The translations under genes were made by a program, and so were the position numbers. From NCBI RefSeq assembly GCF_037023755.1, contig NZ_CP146100.1:6045501-6109500 (forward strand): a DNA stretch of 64,000 nucleotides. Reading direction: 5' to 3'. Under the pieces are notes generated by a model that did no database searches, had not been told where the DNA came from, and saw only the letters and a list, made by a program, of their open reading frames with translations. This document shows, piece after piece, positions 43,159 through 52,400 of this stretch. The stretch is from Saccharopolyspora sp. SCSIO 74807 (GTDB taxonomy: Bacteria > Actinomycetota > Actinomycetes > Mycobacteriales > Pseudonocardiaceae). Position 1 is the stretch's first letter. Each line of letters starts with the position of its first letter.

Positions 43159-43716
43159 TCAGCCGGCCGCGAGAACCGGCTCCTCGGTGAACAGCCGCGG
43201 CTGGATCACCGCGCCCTGCGCGAAGTTCTCGTCGACCTCGGCCTTCTCGTCCGGGTTGGGGAGGTTGTTCTTGCAGCCGGTCCCGGCGCTGGCACCGGAC
43301 ATGAGGTCGGCGCAGACGCCGGTCCGATCGTCCGGCAGCCCGAGGATGTGCCCGATCTCGTGGGTGGTGATGCGCGGGATGTGGTGCCCTTCCTCGACCG
43401 CCGCGCGCCCGATCCACACCGTGCCGACGCCGAGCGAATCGGTCTGGGCGCGCGGCCAGTTGTCATCGGCGAGCACGGTCAGGTCGGCCTGGCCATCGCT
43501 GGCCTTCTCCAACTTCACGTTGGACAGCTGGCCGTTCCACACCTGCGCGGCCTCGTCGACGGCGCCCTGGAACTCCTCGGCCTGACTCGCGTCGTAGGTG
43601 ACGACGTGTGGTTCGGCGGCTTCGCCGGAAACCGCGCCTGCCACCGGGGCGCCCGCCGCCAGTAGAAACGCGGCCGCTGCACCGGCGAGTGCGGTCGTTG
43701 TCGAAAACCTGGGCAT
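43159..43716 (-). CDS. Secreted snapalysin-family zinc metalloprotease
   Basis: A 185-residue exported protease of the M7 snapalysin group. An N-terminal signal peptide (about 1-28, ending APVAGA) precedes a mature domain with the zinc site HEIGH (119-123) and the third ligand Asp129 in LGLPDD. Two Cys (in VCADLM and GTGCKNN) probably form the family disulphide. Snapalysins are small neutral proteases of Streptomyces and relatives. The ATG has GGAGGAG 5 nt upstream. It degrades extracellular protein, possibly as a nitrogen source. Confidence 0.92.
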   Translation of the reverse strand: MPRFSTTTALAGAAAAFLLAAGAPVAGAVSGEAAEPHVVTYDASQAEEFQGAVDEAAQVWNGQLSNVKLEKASDGQADLTVLADDNWPRAQTDSLGVGTVWIGRAAVEEGHHIPRITTHEIGHILGLPDDRTGVCADLMSGASAGTGCKNNLPNPDEKAEVDENFAQGAVIQPRLFTEEPVLAAG

Positions 43717-43871
43717 ATCGGCTCCTCCGCATCGGCCATTTCCGGATGACCAAGGTGAATACGCCCGGAGGCTAGGCCGAAGGCGCATCCCGGCATCGGC
43801 AGTGGCGGGTAACCGCCAACACCGGGTCCATCGGGTTCGGCCCGCACACCGGCGGTGGCAGCGGCCTGCTT

Positions 43872-45074
43872 TCACGGAGTCGCTTCAGCTGAGCCGTAGA
43901 AGGCCCGGCAGGTTCCGGACTTCTCGCGGGTGGTGATCTCCAGGACGGAGTTCCCGTCGTCGCCTACCGGGATCAGCGCAGGGCTGTAGTTGTTGCACGC
44001 TCCGATGTCGCGGTCGGGCTCCACGGCCGCGACCGGGGCCGGGACCTCTTCCCAACGGCCTTCACCGCCGGAGCTGTTGACCAGCAGGACCTTGCCGTTG
44101 TCCGCGGCGAGGGAACCGTCAGCGTTGTGCAAGGTCATGCCGGACAGCACGATGCGCCCGTCCGAAGTGACCGCGAACTTCGGCGTGTGCCCCGGTTTCC
44201 GGCCATCAGGCCCGACGATCGCGGTACCGGGCTCGGCCGGGTCGCCCCAGTTGCGACCGTCCGGCGAGGTCCGCGACTTCACCTGGCAGTCCGGGCCGGA
44301 AGTGGTGCAGATCTCGTAGGTCATGAAGTAGCGGCCGTCGGGAAGTTGATCGACCACCGGCATCCCGGGACGAGCGTTGCGATCCGGCAGGGACACCACC
44401 TCTTCCGGCGGTCCCCAGTTGACACCGTCCGAAGAGGACGAACGCATCACCTGCTGACTGTGCGCGGAGTCCGACTCGTCGGAGAAGTAGCAGTTGAGCT
44501 TCCCGGAATCGTCGACGGAGAACGTCGGTTCCCAGACGCCACCCTCGTTGTTCGGCGACGTCGCGCAGGTCGACAGCTGCGACCAAGTGCGACCGTGGTC
44601 GTCGCTGCGCCAGACCGGCAGCGACATGGGGCGGTCCTTGTCGTTGGCCGAACCCGACCACAACAGGGTTCCCGCGGGCAGCTCGCCGACCTGCTTCGGC
44701 AGCTCGAAAAGGCTGGTGCAGCACAGGTTCTCCGACGACATGCCCGGGGCCATGGTGCCGATGCGGGAGAAGGTCTTGCCGTCGTCGGTGCTCTCGAAGA
44801 CGGGGTCTTCGGCGCGGCCGTTCACGAAACTCGTGTGCGTGGCGAGAATTCTGCCGTTGGCCTCGCCGGAATGCTGCAGGCGAATCGCCCACGGGTATTG
44901 CGCCTGCTGATCTCCCAGCGCCGTGCCGGCCGGCTTCGCGCCGCTCGCGTTCGCGGAGGCGCCATCGACAGCTCGGAAGCCGGACGATCCGCCGGAACCC
45001 ACTGCGTACGCACCGAAAAGAGCCGCCACCAATACCATCGCTCCGGCCGCCGCCAGGAGCAGTGTTCGCCTCAT
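43872..45074 (-). CDS. Exported BNR/Asp-box beta-propeller protein, sialidase-like
   Basis: A 400-residue protein with an N-terminal export signal or anchor (6-27) and at least four Asp-box motifs: STDDGKTF (95-102), SDDHGRTW (157-164), SSDGVNW (214-220) and SPDGRNW (270-276). This is the six-bladed propeller signature of exo-sialidases and related glycosidases. Cys pairs (e.g. Cys118-Cys119) are frequent. The sialidase arginine triad cannot be assigned with confidence, so the enzyme may cleave another glycan. The ATG has AAGGA upstream. It lies 155 bp upstream of the protease gene, same strand. Confidence 0.8.
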   Translation of the reverse strand: MRRTLLLAAAGAMVLVAALFGAYAVGSGGSSGFRAVDGASANASGAKPAGTALGDQQAQYPWAIRLQHSGEANGRILATHTSFVNGRAEDPVFESTDDGKTFSRIGTMAPGMSSENLCCTSLFELPKQVGELPAGTLLWSGSANDKDRPMSLPVWRSDDHGRTWSQLSTCATSPNNEGGVWEPTFSVDDSGKLNCYFSDESDSAHSQQVMRSSSSDGVNWGPPEEVVSLPDRNARPGMPVVDQLPDGRYFMTYEICTTSGPDCQVKSRTSPDGRNWGDPAEPGTAIVGPDGRKPGHTPKFAVTSDGRIVLSGMTLHNADGSLAADNGKVLLVNSSGGEGRWEEVPAPVAAVEPDRDIGACNNYSPALIPVGDDGNSVLEITTREKSGTCRAFYGSAEATP

Positions 45075-45372
45075 CGAGATTCCTTGCAGGTAAGCGCACA
45101 GGCGCGTGTGGTCATCCTTCTGCCGAGAAGGACGTCCCGCACCGGCACAGGTTGCGCCATGATCCACAAGATCGAGGGATCCGTGGCCCCCGCCCGGTTC
45201 ATGGCTTGGACGACCCCGAAGCGCTCGGCTGGCGCGGCTTCGGCCGTGCTGCCAGTCTCAGGCCGGTCCGAGTTGCGCAGCCGGGGGTGCCGGATACGGC
45301 TGCGAGCCTGTGCACGCGGAAGTTTCAACGGCGGAGCCGGCTTCCGACATCAGGCCCGATCGGGAGGTCGCG

Positions 45373-45675
45373 GTGCTGCTGAGCTTGCAAGAGCGGGAAC
45401 GGTTGACCATCTACACGGCCGCCAAGCTCGCATTGGAACGCAAAGAACGCGGATTGCTGTTGAACCTGCCCGAAGCCACCGCGGTGCTGACCTGGTTCTT
45501 GCTCGAAGGCGCCCGGGACGGGCGAACGAAGGCGGATCTGCAGGAGGCGGGCCGGGACGTGCTGGGCCGTGCCGATGTGCTCGACGGGGTGCCGGAAATG
45601 CTCACCCAGGTGCAGATCGAGGCGACGTTCCCGGACGGCACCAAGCTGATCTCGGTGCAGGAGCCGATCCGGTGA
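45373..45675 (+). CDS. ureA: Urease gamma subunit
   Basis: A 100-residue protein matching UreA over its whole length ([55 protein letters not shown]). GTG 45373 has GGGAGG 5 nt upstream and gives the normal family length. It is the first gene of the urease operon. Urease hydrolyses urea to ammonia and carbamate in the cytoplasm. The 298-bp gap upstream, shared with the divergent BNR gene, contains no gene and presumably the promoter. Confidence 0.96.
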   Translation: MLLSLQERERLTIYTAAKLALERKERGLLLNLPEATAVLTWFLLEGARDGRTKADLQEAGRDVLGRADVLDGVPEMLTQVQIEATFPDGTKLISVQEPIR

Positions 45676-46094
45676 CCGGGAGGCAGCAGCGGCCGGGAAC
45701 CGGCAAGGAGATCGCGCCCGGTTCGGGAAAGGGCCGCGCGACGGGTCTGGTGCAGCCGGGTGCCGAATCCAGCGAATCCGGCGGAGCACCGGGGCAGATC
45801 ATCTACGGCGAGCAGCCCGTCGAGATCAACGCGGGACGGCCGGTGCGCACGGTTTCCGTGGTCAACACGGCCGATCGGCCGATCAGCGTGGGTTCGCACT
45901 ACCACTTCGCGGAGACCAACGCCGCTCTCGAGTTCGACCGGGAGGCGGCTTGGGGTCACCGGATGAACATCCTCGCCGGGGGCATGGTGCGCTTCGATCC
46001 GGGCACCACGGTGGAGGTCGAACTGGTGCCGTTGGCCGGTCGGCGGATCGTGCGCGGACTGCGCGGCCTGGCGGGTGGTGCGCTCGATGGCTGA
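45672..46094 (+). CDS. ureB: Urease beta subunit
   Basis: A 140-residue UreB. The core ([55 protein letters not shown]) follows a non-conserved, Gly/Ser-rich N-terminal extension of about 40 residues, long for the family (about 100-120). The GTG overlaps the ureA stop (GTGA) for coupled translation. It forms the trimer scaffold with UreA and UreC. Confidence 0.95.
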   Translation: MTGRQQRPGTGKEIAPGSGKGRATGLVQPGAESSESGGAPGQIIYGEQPVEINAGRPVRTVSVVNTADRPISVGSHYHFAETNAALEFDREAAWGHRMNILAGGMVRFDPGTTVEVELVPLAGRRIVRGLRGLAGGALDG

Positions 46095-47796
46095 GATCGA
46101 CCGCCAGCAGTACGTGGCCTCGCTGGGACCGACGACCGGCGACCGGCTCCGGCTGGCCGACACCGACCTGTTCGTCGAAGTGGAGCAGGACCGGTGCGCC
46201 GGCGGGGACGAAACGGTCTTCGGCGGCGGCAAGAGCGGCCGCGAGTCCCAAGGCCAGTCGCACGCCACCCGCGCCGAAGGAACCCCGGACCTGGTGATCG
46301 GCGGAGTGGTCGTGCTCGACCACTGGGGCGTGGTCAAGACCGACGTCGGCATCCGCGACGGCCGCATCGTCGCGCTCGGCAAGTGCGGCAACCCCGACGT
46401 GATGGACGGCGTGCACCCGGACCTGGTCGTGGGCCCGGCCACCGAGATGGTCAACGGCAGCGGGCTGATCATGACCGCGGGCACCGTCGACACGCACGTG
46501 CACTTCGTGTCCCCGGAGATGTCGGTGGTCGCGCTCGAAGCGGGCACCACGACGGTCGCCGGTGGCGGAACCGGCCCGACCGACGGTTCGAAGGCCGCGC
46601 TGGCCACTCCGGCCGGGTGGTGGATGCGGCGGATGCTCGAAGGCTTCGACCCGTGGCCGCTCAACGTCCTGTTCCTCGGCCGGGGCAGCACCGTGTCCGA
46701 GGAGGCGCTCTGGGAGCAGTTGCGTTCCGGGGTCGGCGGGTTCAAGTGCCACGAGGACTGGGGCGCCACGCCCGCGGCGATCAACACCGCGCTCACCGTC
46801 GCGGCCGCGGCCGGAGTGCAGGTGGCGATCCACAGCGACACCCTCAACGAGGCCGGATTCGTCGAAGACCTGCTGCGCACCGTGGGCGGCCGCAACTTCC
46901 ACGCCTTCCACACCGAGGGAGCGGGCGGCGGGCACGCCCCGGACATCATCCGCATCGCCGGTGAGCCCCACGTGCTGCCGTCGTCGACGACACCGACCCG
47001 GCCGTTCACCGTCAACACCGCGGACGAGCAGCTCGACATCTGCCTGATCGCGCACCACCTGAATCCGCGCGTGCCCGCGGAACTGGCCTTCGCCGAAAGC
47101 CGGGTGCGGGCGTCCACGATGGCCGCCGAGGACGTCCTGCAGGACATCGGCGCGATCTCGGCGATGTCCTCCGATGCCCAGGCGATGGGGCGGCTCGGCG
47201 AGGTCGTGCGGCGCACCTGGCAGACCGCGCACGCGATGAAGCAGCTGCGCGGCTCGCTGCCCGGGGACGATCGCGCCGACAACCACCGCGCCCGCCGCTA
47301 CGTCGCCAAGTACACGATCGTGCCCTCGGTGATCCACGGGCTCGAGCGGGAGGTCGGTTCGGTCGAGCCGGGCAAGCTCGCCGACCTGGTGCTCTGGGAA
47401 CCGGCGCTGTTCGGCGTGCGGCCCACCGCGGTGTTCAAAGGTGGGATGATCGCCTCGGCGATACTCGGCGACCCGAACGCCGCCGTGCCGACGCCGCAAC
47501 CGGTCCTGCCCCGGCTCGGCTACAACGCGCACACCCGCGCGGCAGCGGCGACCAGCGTGGCGTTCGTGGCCCCGGCCGCGATCGAAGATCGACTCGCGGA
47601 CCGGCTCAACGTCGAGCGCAAGCTGGTGCCGGTCGAGAACATGCGGGGCAGGACCAAGGCCGCGCTGCCGGAGAACGAGGCGGTCCCGGAGATCCAGGTC
47701 GACCCGGACACGTTCGCGGTCCGCATCGACGGTGCCGAAGTGGACCACGAACCGGCGGCCGACCTGCCGATGGCTCAGCGCTACTTCCTGTTCTGA
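46087..47796 (+). CDS. ureC: Urease alpha (catalytic) subunit
   Basis: A 569-residue nickel enzyme. Active-site residues are in place: His137 and His139 (DTHVH), carbamylated Lys220 (FKCHEDWG), His249, His275 and Asp363 (SSDAQAMGR). The mobile flap has His323 (IAHHLNP), but the adjacent Cys of most ureases is Ala322. The flap region [11 protein letters not shown] also departs from the common TVDEHLDMLMV. The start overlaps ureB by 8 nt. Activity is expected because the flap Cys is not essential, though kinetics may differ. Confidence 0.96.
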   Translation: MAEIDRQQYVASLGPTTGDRLRLADTDLFVEVEQDRCAGGDETVFGGGKSGRESQGQSHATRAEGTPDLVIGGVVVLDHWGVVKTDVGIRDGRIVALGKCGNPDVMDGVHPDLVVGPATEMVNGSGLIMTAGTVDTHVHFVSPEMSVVALEAGTTTVAGGGTGPTDGSKAALATPAGWWMRRMLEGFDPWPLNVLFLGRGSTVSEEALWEQLRSGVGGFKCHEDWGATPAAINTALTVAAAAGVQVAIHSDTLNEAGFVEDLLRTVGGRNFHAFHTEGAGGGHAPDIIRIAGEPHVLPSSTTPTRPFTVNTADEQLDICLIAHHLNPRVPAELAFAESRVRASTMAAEDVLQDIGAISAMSSDAQAMGRLGEVVRRTWQTAHAMKQLRGSLPGDDRADNHRARRYVAKYTIVPSVIHGLEREVGSVEPGKLADLVLWEPALFGVRPTAVFKGGMIASAILGDPNAAVPTPQPVLPRLGYNAHTRAAAATSVAFVAPAAIEDRLADRLNVERKLVPVENMRGRTKAALPENEAVPEIQVDPDTFAVRIDGAEVDHEPAADLPMAQRYFLF

Positions 47797-47817
47797 CCTG
47801 CGGGGAGGTTGCAGGCG

Positions 47818-47880
47818 ATGTGCACCGGAGACCCCGCGCGCGGGCTCGTCCGCACCGCGCCCGCACGGACAGTCCGGTGA
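47818..47880 (+). CDS. Possible 20-codon leader peptide coupled to ureD
   Basis: ATG 47818 has GGGGAGG 9 nt upstream, the only good ribosome site in this gap. The 20-codon frame ends with a TGA that overlaps the GTG start of ureD (GTGA). This looks like translational coupling. Alternatively the same site drives GTG 47820 and a longer UreD. Confidence 0.3.
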   Translation: MCTGDPARGLVRTAPARTVR

Positions 47881-48659
47881 AGCGGGTCCATGCCCGCCTG
47901 GGCACCGAGCTCGTCCGCGGCGGGCGGCCGCACACCCGCATCTGCGGCTTGCGTTCCGACTGGCCGCTGATGCTGCGCCCCACGCTGCCGCTGGACGACG
48001 GGACGATCGCCCGCTGGTCCTCCCGCGACGCCGTTCCGGCGCAGGTGCACCAAGCCGCCGCGGCGGCGGGGCCGATAGGCGGGGATCGGCAACATCTCCG
48101 GATCGACGTGGGAGCGGGCAGCGCACTCGTGCTCGGGGAGGTCTCCCCCACGCTGCTGCTACCGGGCCCGCGCGGCGAGCAGTCGCATACCGAGGTCGAC
48201 ATCGCGGTCGGCCCCGGCGCGACGCTGGCCTGGCTGCCGCAGCTGGTCATCGCCGCACGCGGTTGTCTGCATCGCGCCGACGTGCGCATCGCGCTCGAGC
48301 CCGGATCCCGGTTGCTCCTGCGGGAACAGTCCTTGTTCGGACGTTGCGGCGAGCGATCCGGCGCGCTGCGCCAGCGGGTCCGGGTGCGGCTCGGCGGCAG
48401 ACCGCTGTTCGACCAGGAACTCGCGGTCGGTCCCGGCCTCTCCGACGGCTGCGGACCTGCCATCACCGGCGGGCAGCGCAGCGTGGGCTCGCTGCTGCTG
48501 GTCGACGCCGACGCGCAGCACTCGGCAGGCGGGGACCAGAACTTCGCGATCATGCCGCTGCGCGGTCCCGGTGTCGCAGCGACCGCTCTCGCCCCGGACA
48601 CCGCCACGTTGACCCGGAAACTGGCCGCCGCGCTCACGCGGATCCTAGCTCGGTCGTGA
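47877..48659 (+). CDS. ureD: Urease accessory protein UreD
   Basis: A 260-residue UreD (UreH): VHARLGTELVRGGR at the start, GPIGGDRQHLRIDVGAGS, TLAWLPQLVIAARGC and GPAITGGQRSVGSLLLVD. It is the scaffold that receives UreF and UreG on the urease apoenzyme for nickel insertion. GTG 47877 gives a family-like N-terminus and overlaps the leader stop; GTG 47820 would add 19 residues. Position after ureC is usual in Actinobacteria. Confidence 0.9.
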   Translation: MKRVHARLGTELVRGGRPHTRICGLRSDWPLMLRPTLPLDDGTIARWSSRDAVPAQVHQAAAAAGPIGGDRQHLRIDVGAGSALVLGEVSPTLLLPGPRGEQSHTEVDIAVGPGATLAWLPQLVIAARGCLHRADVRIALEPGSRLLLREQSLFGRCGERSGALRQRVRVRLGGRPLFDQELAVGPGLSDGCGPAITGGQRSVGSLLLVDADAQHSAGGDQNFAIMPLRGPGVAATALAPDTATLTRKLAAALTRILARS

Positions 48660-48783
48660 CCGCACCGGTCCGGAGTGCGCTGGTGGTGCGCCCGCCCCAT
48701 CGTGGTGATGCGGCGAGCGCGCGGTTCCGTGCCGCCCAACCGTTCCGGCCGCGGAGTGCGGCGTCGATGGGAGGTGGCGCGAA

Positions 48784-49473
48784 ATGGCCGGGCTTGCCGT
48801 GCTCGCGCTCGCGGACGCGCGGTTTCCCGGCGGCGGGCACGTGCACTCGGGGGGCGTCGAGGAAGCCGCAAGGCAGGGGCTGGTGACGGACGTGTCGAAC
48901 CTGCGGGAGTTCTTGTCCGGGCGATTGCGCAGCGCCGGCTCGGTACAAGGGGCCTTCGCCGCCGCGGCGGCACACGCCGCGCTGCGATCGGCCCCGCACG
49001 AGCACTGGCGGGACCTCGACGCGGAGTTCGACGCGCGCACCCCGTCGCCCGCGCAACGCGCGGCCTCCCGCGCTCAGGGCCGCGGAACCGCCCGCTCCGG
49101 ACGAATCGCGTGGCCTTCGGCGGCGCTGGACCGCCTGCTGGCAGTGAGTCCGCGCCCGCATCACCCCTTGGTGCTCGGCGCGCTGGCCGCAGGCGGCGGA
49201 ACCGCGCCCCGGGACGCAGCGCTGGCGGCCGGCTACCTGGCAATCAGTGGACCTTCATCGGCTGCCGTGCGACTGCTCGGGCTGGACCCGCTGGTGGTCA
49301 ACGGCGTCCTCGCCGGGCTGGCCGCCGAACTCGACGAGCTCGCCGACCGGGCGGCGGCGTTCGCGGGCGCCGACCCGGCCGAACTGCCCGCGTCGAGCGC
49401 GCCCGCGCTCGACCTGTTCGCCGAAGCCCACGAACGCCGCCATCAGGACGAAGTACGGCTGTTCGCGTCCTGA
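48784..49473 (+). CDS. ureF: Urease accessory protein UreF
   Basis: A 229-residue helical protein: [24 protein letters not shown] at the start (cited in part) is the typical UreF opening, and [19 protein letters not shown] lies in the C-terminal half. UreF gates GTP hydrolysis of UreG in the UreDFG complex. A GGGAGG site lies 9 nt before the ATG. The 124-bp gap after ureD shows no gene. Confidence 0.9.
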   Translation: MAGLAVLALADARFPGGGHVHSGGVEEAARQGLVTDVSNLREFLSGRLRSAGSVQGAFAAAAAHAALRSAPHEHWRDLDAEFDARTPSPAQRAASRAQGRGTARSGRIAWPSAALDRLLAVSPRPHHPLVLGALAAGGGTAPRDAALAAGYLAISGPSSAAVRLLGLDPLVVNGVLAGLAAELDELADRAAAFAGADPAELPASSAPALDLFAEAHERRHQDEVRLFAS

Positions 49474-49517
49474 TCGCCAGACACCCCGTACGGGCGAAAA
49501 CCGCGAGGAGGTCCCGA

Positions 49518-50213
49518 ATGAGCACCACCGGCCACGGACACGCCCACTCGCTCGACCCCGGCTTCGCCGGGCCCGACCCGCACGACGCCGCATCCGGCGC
49601 GGGCCGGCCGTTCCGGCTGGGCATCGGCGGTCCGGTGGGCAGCGGCAAGACAGCGCTGACCGCGGCGCTGTGCCGCGCGCTGGGCGGGGAGATCCCGCTG
49701 GCCGTGGTCACCAACGACATCTACACCACCGAGGACGCCGACTTCCTGCGCTCGACCGGTGTGCTCGCGGCCGACCGGATCGAGGCGGTGCGGACCGGAG
49801 CCTGCCCGCACACCGCCATCCGCGACGACATCACCGCCAACCTCGACGCCGTCGAATCGCTCGAGCAGCGGCATCCGGGCCTGGCGCTGGTGATCGTGGA
49901 AAGCGGCGGGGACAACCTCACCGCCGTGTTCAGCCGCGGCCTTGCGGACGCGCAGATCTTCGTCGTGGACGTCGCGGGCGGTGACAAGGTGCCGCGCAAG
50001 GGCGGGCCGGGCGTGACCACCGCGGACCTGCTGGTGATCAACAAGGTGGACCTGGCCGCGCAGGTCGGCGCTGACATGGCCGTGATGCGCACCGACGCGC
50101 AGCGCGTGCGCGGCGAACTGCCCGTAATCGAGCAGTCCCTCACCGCCACGCCGAACGCGCCCGACGTGTCCGCGTGGGTGCGCGCTCGGCTCACCAGACG
50201 AGCGTCCGGTTGA
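49518..50213 (+). CDS. ureG: Urease accessory GTPase UreG
   Basis: A 231-residue SIMIBI GTPase delivering nickel to urease. The P-loop GPVGSGKT is at 38-45, the metal-binding CPH lies in [11 protein letters not shown], with ESGGDNL and INKVDLA downstream. The N-terminus has a short His cluster (HGHAH) that may add metal storage in the absence of UreE. GAGGAGG precedes the ATG. It is the last gene of ureABCDFG; no ureE is present. Confidence 0.97.
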   Translation: MSTTGHGHAHSLDPGFAGPDPHDAASGAGRPFRLGIGGPVGSGKTALTAALCRALGGEIPLAVVTNDIYTTEDADFLRSTGVLAADRIEAVRTGACPHTAIRDDITANLDAVESLEQRHPGLALVIVESGGDNLTAVFSRGLADAQIFVVDVAGGDKVPRKGGPGVTTADLLVINKVDLAAQVGADMAVMRTDAQRVRGELPVIEQSLTATPNAPDVSAWVRARLTRRASG

Positions 50214-50219
50214 AACCGC

Positions 50220-50531
50220 TCAGGTTTCGCCGCTGTCGACGAGGGCTCGGAGCGCGTCGAGGTAGGCGGCGTACGCCGCGCGCCCCTGCTCGGTGAGCGC
50301 GAGCCAGGTCCTCGGGCGTTTGCCGACGTGCCCCTTGGTGACCTCGACGTACCCTGCGGTCTCCAGGATCGTCATGTGCTTGGAAAGCAGCGAGTCGCTG
50401 GCCTCGATCGTGTCGCGCAGCAGCGGGAAGTCCATGCGTTCCATCGGGACCAGCGCGGCCATGATCGACAGCCGGGTCGGCGAGTGGATGGTCTCGTCCA
50501 GCCCGTGCCTCGGGTGCTGCTGTGCGGTCAT
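50220..50531 (-). CDS. Winged-helix regulator (PF13601-type)
   Basis: A 103-residue regulator: SPTRLSIMAALVPMERMDFPLLR, ASDSLLSKHMTILETAGYVEV and KRPRTWLALTEQGRAAYAAYL, typical of the compact transcriptional regulators of PF13601. The start overlaps the stop of the upstream membrane protein by 4 nt (ATGA). It convergently follows ureG with a 6-nt gap. It probably controls its own two-gene operon. Confidence 0.9.
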   Translation of the reverse strand: MTAQQHPRHGLDETIHSPTRLSIMAALVPMERMDFPLLRDTIEASDSLLSKHMTILETAGYVEVTKGHVGKRPRTWLALTEQGRAAYAAYLDALRALVDSGET

Positions 50532-50968
50532 TCCGCGAGCACCCGCCAGGCGCCGTAGACGCAGGGAATCGCGGGCAGAAGTCCACTGAGGACGATTCCG
50601 GGAATCGCTCCCTGCGGGAACACGAAGTTCTGCAGCAGCACGGCGGCGAACACCAGCACCACGAATGCTCCGGTCACCGGCCACACCAGTCGGCTCAGCA
50701 GCTTGCTCGTCACTTGCTGCCGGGCGCTGTAGATGATCCCGGACACGGCGAAGACCAGCGGAAGAAGGCCGACGACCACGCGCGGCCAGCCGTCGGGCAC
50801 CAGCGGCGATCCGATCAGGTGCACCGCCATCGTCACGGCCATGGCCAGCCACACCCATGCGGGCCACCGCGCGACCCGGCGCGCCTTCGCGTCGACCTCG
50901 GTGGCGTTGCCCAGCGCGGCGGACGGCGTCAACGGCGATTCATCGCCGGAAGTTCTCGACTCGTTCAT
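50528..50968 (-). CDS. Integral membrane protein of unknown function
   Basis: A 146-residue protein with a 30-residue polar N-terminus and four predicted membrane helices (about 35-52, 62-80, 95-115, 122-142). It is encoded with a PF13601 regulator, a frequent pair in Actinobacteria. Family not recognised. A palindrome ATTGCAAT at 50979-50986, just 11 bp upstream of the start, is a possible operator. Confidence 0.75.
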   Translation of the reverse strand: MNESRTSGDESPLTPSAALGNATEVDAKARRVARWPAWVWLAMAVTMAVHLIGSPLVPDGWPRVVVGLLPLVFAVSGIIYSARQQVTSKLLSRLVWPVTGAFVVLVFAAVLLQNFVFPQGAIPGIVLSGLLPAIPCVYGAWRVLAE

Positions 50969-51282
50969 GACTCAAAGCATTGCAATCACTCAACGGGTCG
51001 TCAAGTAGTTGCGGTTCGTTCAGCGCCAAGCTGCCCGGGGGGGGCATCGGCGGTCACGTGGACGCGGCGAACCACGCAGTGGCCGTGCCCGCCTCCGCAA
51101 CGAGCACCCCGGAATCGGGCGGACGGGCACCGTCCTCATCTCCGTGGCTCGACTTCGGTCGAGCTGGTAAGAGGAAGTGGGCCCAGAACTCCGCCGCGTC
51201 CGACGCCGCGTGTCCGCTGATCAGCAACGTCCCGGGTGCGACTGCGACCGCGGTTGTCCATGCGACCGGAAGGATGCCCCGC

Positions 51283-51777
51283 ATGGAGGCACAAGACATC
51301 GAGAACGAATTGTCCCTGACCGGCGCGCAGGAGCTGCTCAGCTCCACTTCGGCCGCCCACCTCGCCTACACCGGGCAGGACGGAACACCGCGAGTGGTCC
51401 CGGTCGGATTCTTCTGGACCGGCGACCAGTTCGTGGTCTCCACCGCCACCACCGCCCCGAAGGTCGCGGCGCTGTCGACTCGCCCCGAAGTGGCGCTGGC
51501 CATCGACGCGGGCAACACGCCCGAGCAGGCGCGATCCCTTTCGATCCGAGGGCGGGCGAGCGTCGAGATCGTCGGCGGCGTGGTCCAGGAGTACCTCGCC
51601 GCCGCCAGGAAGACCATGGACGCCGAAGCAGCGGCCGAGTTCGAGCGGAACTGCCGCGAGATGTACAGCCAGATGGCACGAATCGCGATCACGCCGGACT
51701 GGGTGCGCTACTACGACTTCGGCGCCGGCCGGATGCCCCGATTCCTGCAGGACCTGGCCGAGCGGCACCAGACTTGA
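51283..51777 (+). CDS. Pyridoxamine 5'-phosphate oxidase family protein
   Basis: A 164-residue split-barrel flavin-binding protein: LSSTSAAHLAYTGQDGTPRVVPVGFFW (cited from its core), then VALAIDAGNTP and SIRGRASVEIVGGVV. It belongs to the PNPOx-like superfamily, whose members bind FMN, F420 or haem. ATG 51283 has GGAAGG 9 nt upstream. It is on the plus strand before a glyoxalase-like gene, 95 nt apart. Cofactor cannot be assigned. Confidence 0.88.
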   Translation: MEAQDIENELSLTGAQELLSSTSAAHLAYTGQDGTPRVVPVGFFWTGDQFVVSTATTAPKVAALSTRPEVALAIDAGNTPEQARSLSIRGRASVEIVGGVVQEYLAAARKTMDAEAAAEFERNCREMYSQMARIAITPDWVRYYDFGAGRMPRFLQDLAERHQT

Positions 51778-51872
51778 CGGGGCGGGGCGGCCGAGTGCGG
51801 GCACCTCGGATGCATCCTCCGCTGCCACTGCCAGCCCACCACATCACTTGCGAACCGAGCGGAGGTAGCACC

Positions 51873-52328
51873 ATGAGCGCCGAGTTCCCTGCTCCCAGCG
51901 AGGGCCTGCTGGTCACCCACTTCCTCACCGTGTCCGACGTCGCCCGCTCGCGGGCCTTCTACGCGGACATCTTCGGCGGGCGGATCGTCCAGCGCGAAAA
52001 CCCGTGCGTGGTGCAGGTCGCCAACAGCTGGATCATCATGAACCCGGGCGGCGGCCCAACACCCGACAAGCCCGGCATCACCCTGCGCACCCCCGAGCAG
52101 TCCAACACCGTCTCGGCCTTCCTCAACGTGCGCGTCGCCGACATCGCCGCCTTTTACGCGGGCGCCCGAGCCCGGGGCGCCGAGTTCCTCACCGAGCCCC
52201 TCGATCGCAACGCCGAGATCCGCTGCTACCTGCGCGATCCGGACGGCTACCTCATCGAGATCGGCCAGGCCACCGGCATCTTGCGCGGCATCTACGCCGA
52301 CCCACCGGCGAGCGGCGATGACGGATGA
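51873..52328 (+). CDS. Glyoxalase/bleomycin resistance (VOC) family protein
   Basis: A 151-residue VOC protein with two beta-alpha-beta-beta-beta modules: THFLTVSDVARSRAFYADIFG and FLNVRVADIAAFYAGARARG, then YLRDPDGYLIEIGQ. The usual metal ligands His and Glu are seen at LVTHFL and LIEIG. GGAGG lies 7 nt before the ATG. Function may be detoxification or extradiol-like chemistry. Confidence 0.9.
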   Translation: MSAEFPAPSEGLLVTHFLTVSDVARSRAFYADIFGGRIVQRENPCVVQVANSWIIMNPGGGPTPDKPGITLRTPEQSNTVSAFLNVRVADIAAFYAGARARGAEFLTEPLDRNAEIRCYLRDPDGYLIEIGQATGILRGIYADPPASGDDG

Positions 52329-52400
52329 GCAGACCGCTGATCACTCCGGCTGGCCGCGCGACACCCCGACCGGCGCTGTCGATCAGGCGTCGCGCAACCG

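Noticed and set aside
43872-45074. A definite sialidase (nanA/nedA) assignment
   Set aside because: Asp boxes fix the fold, but the arginine triad and the FRIP motif could not be identified securely, so no gene symbol was given.
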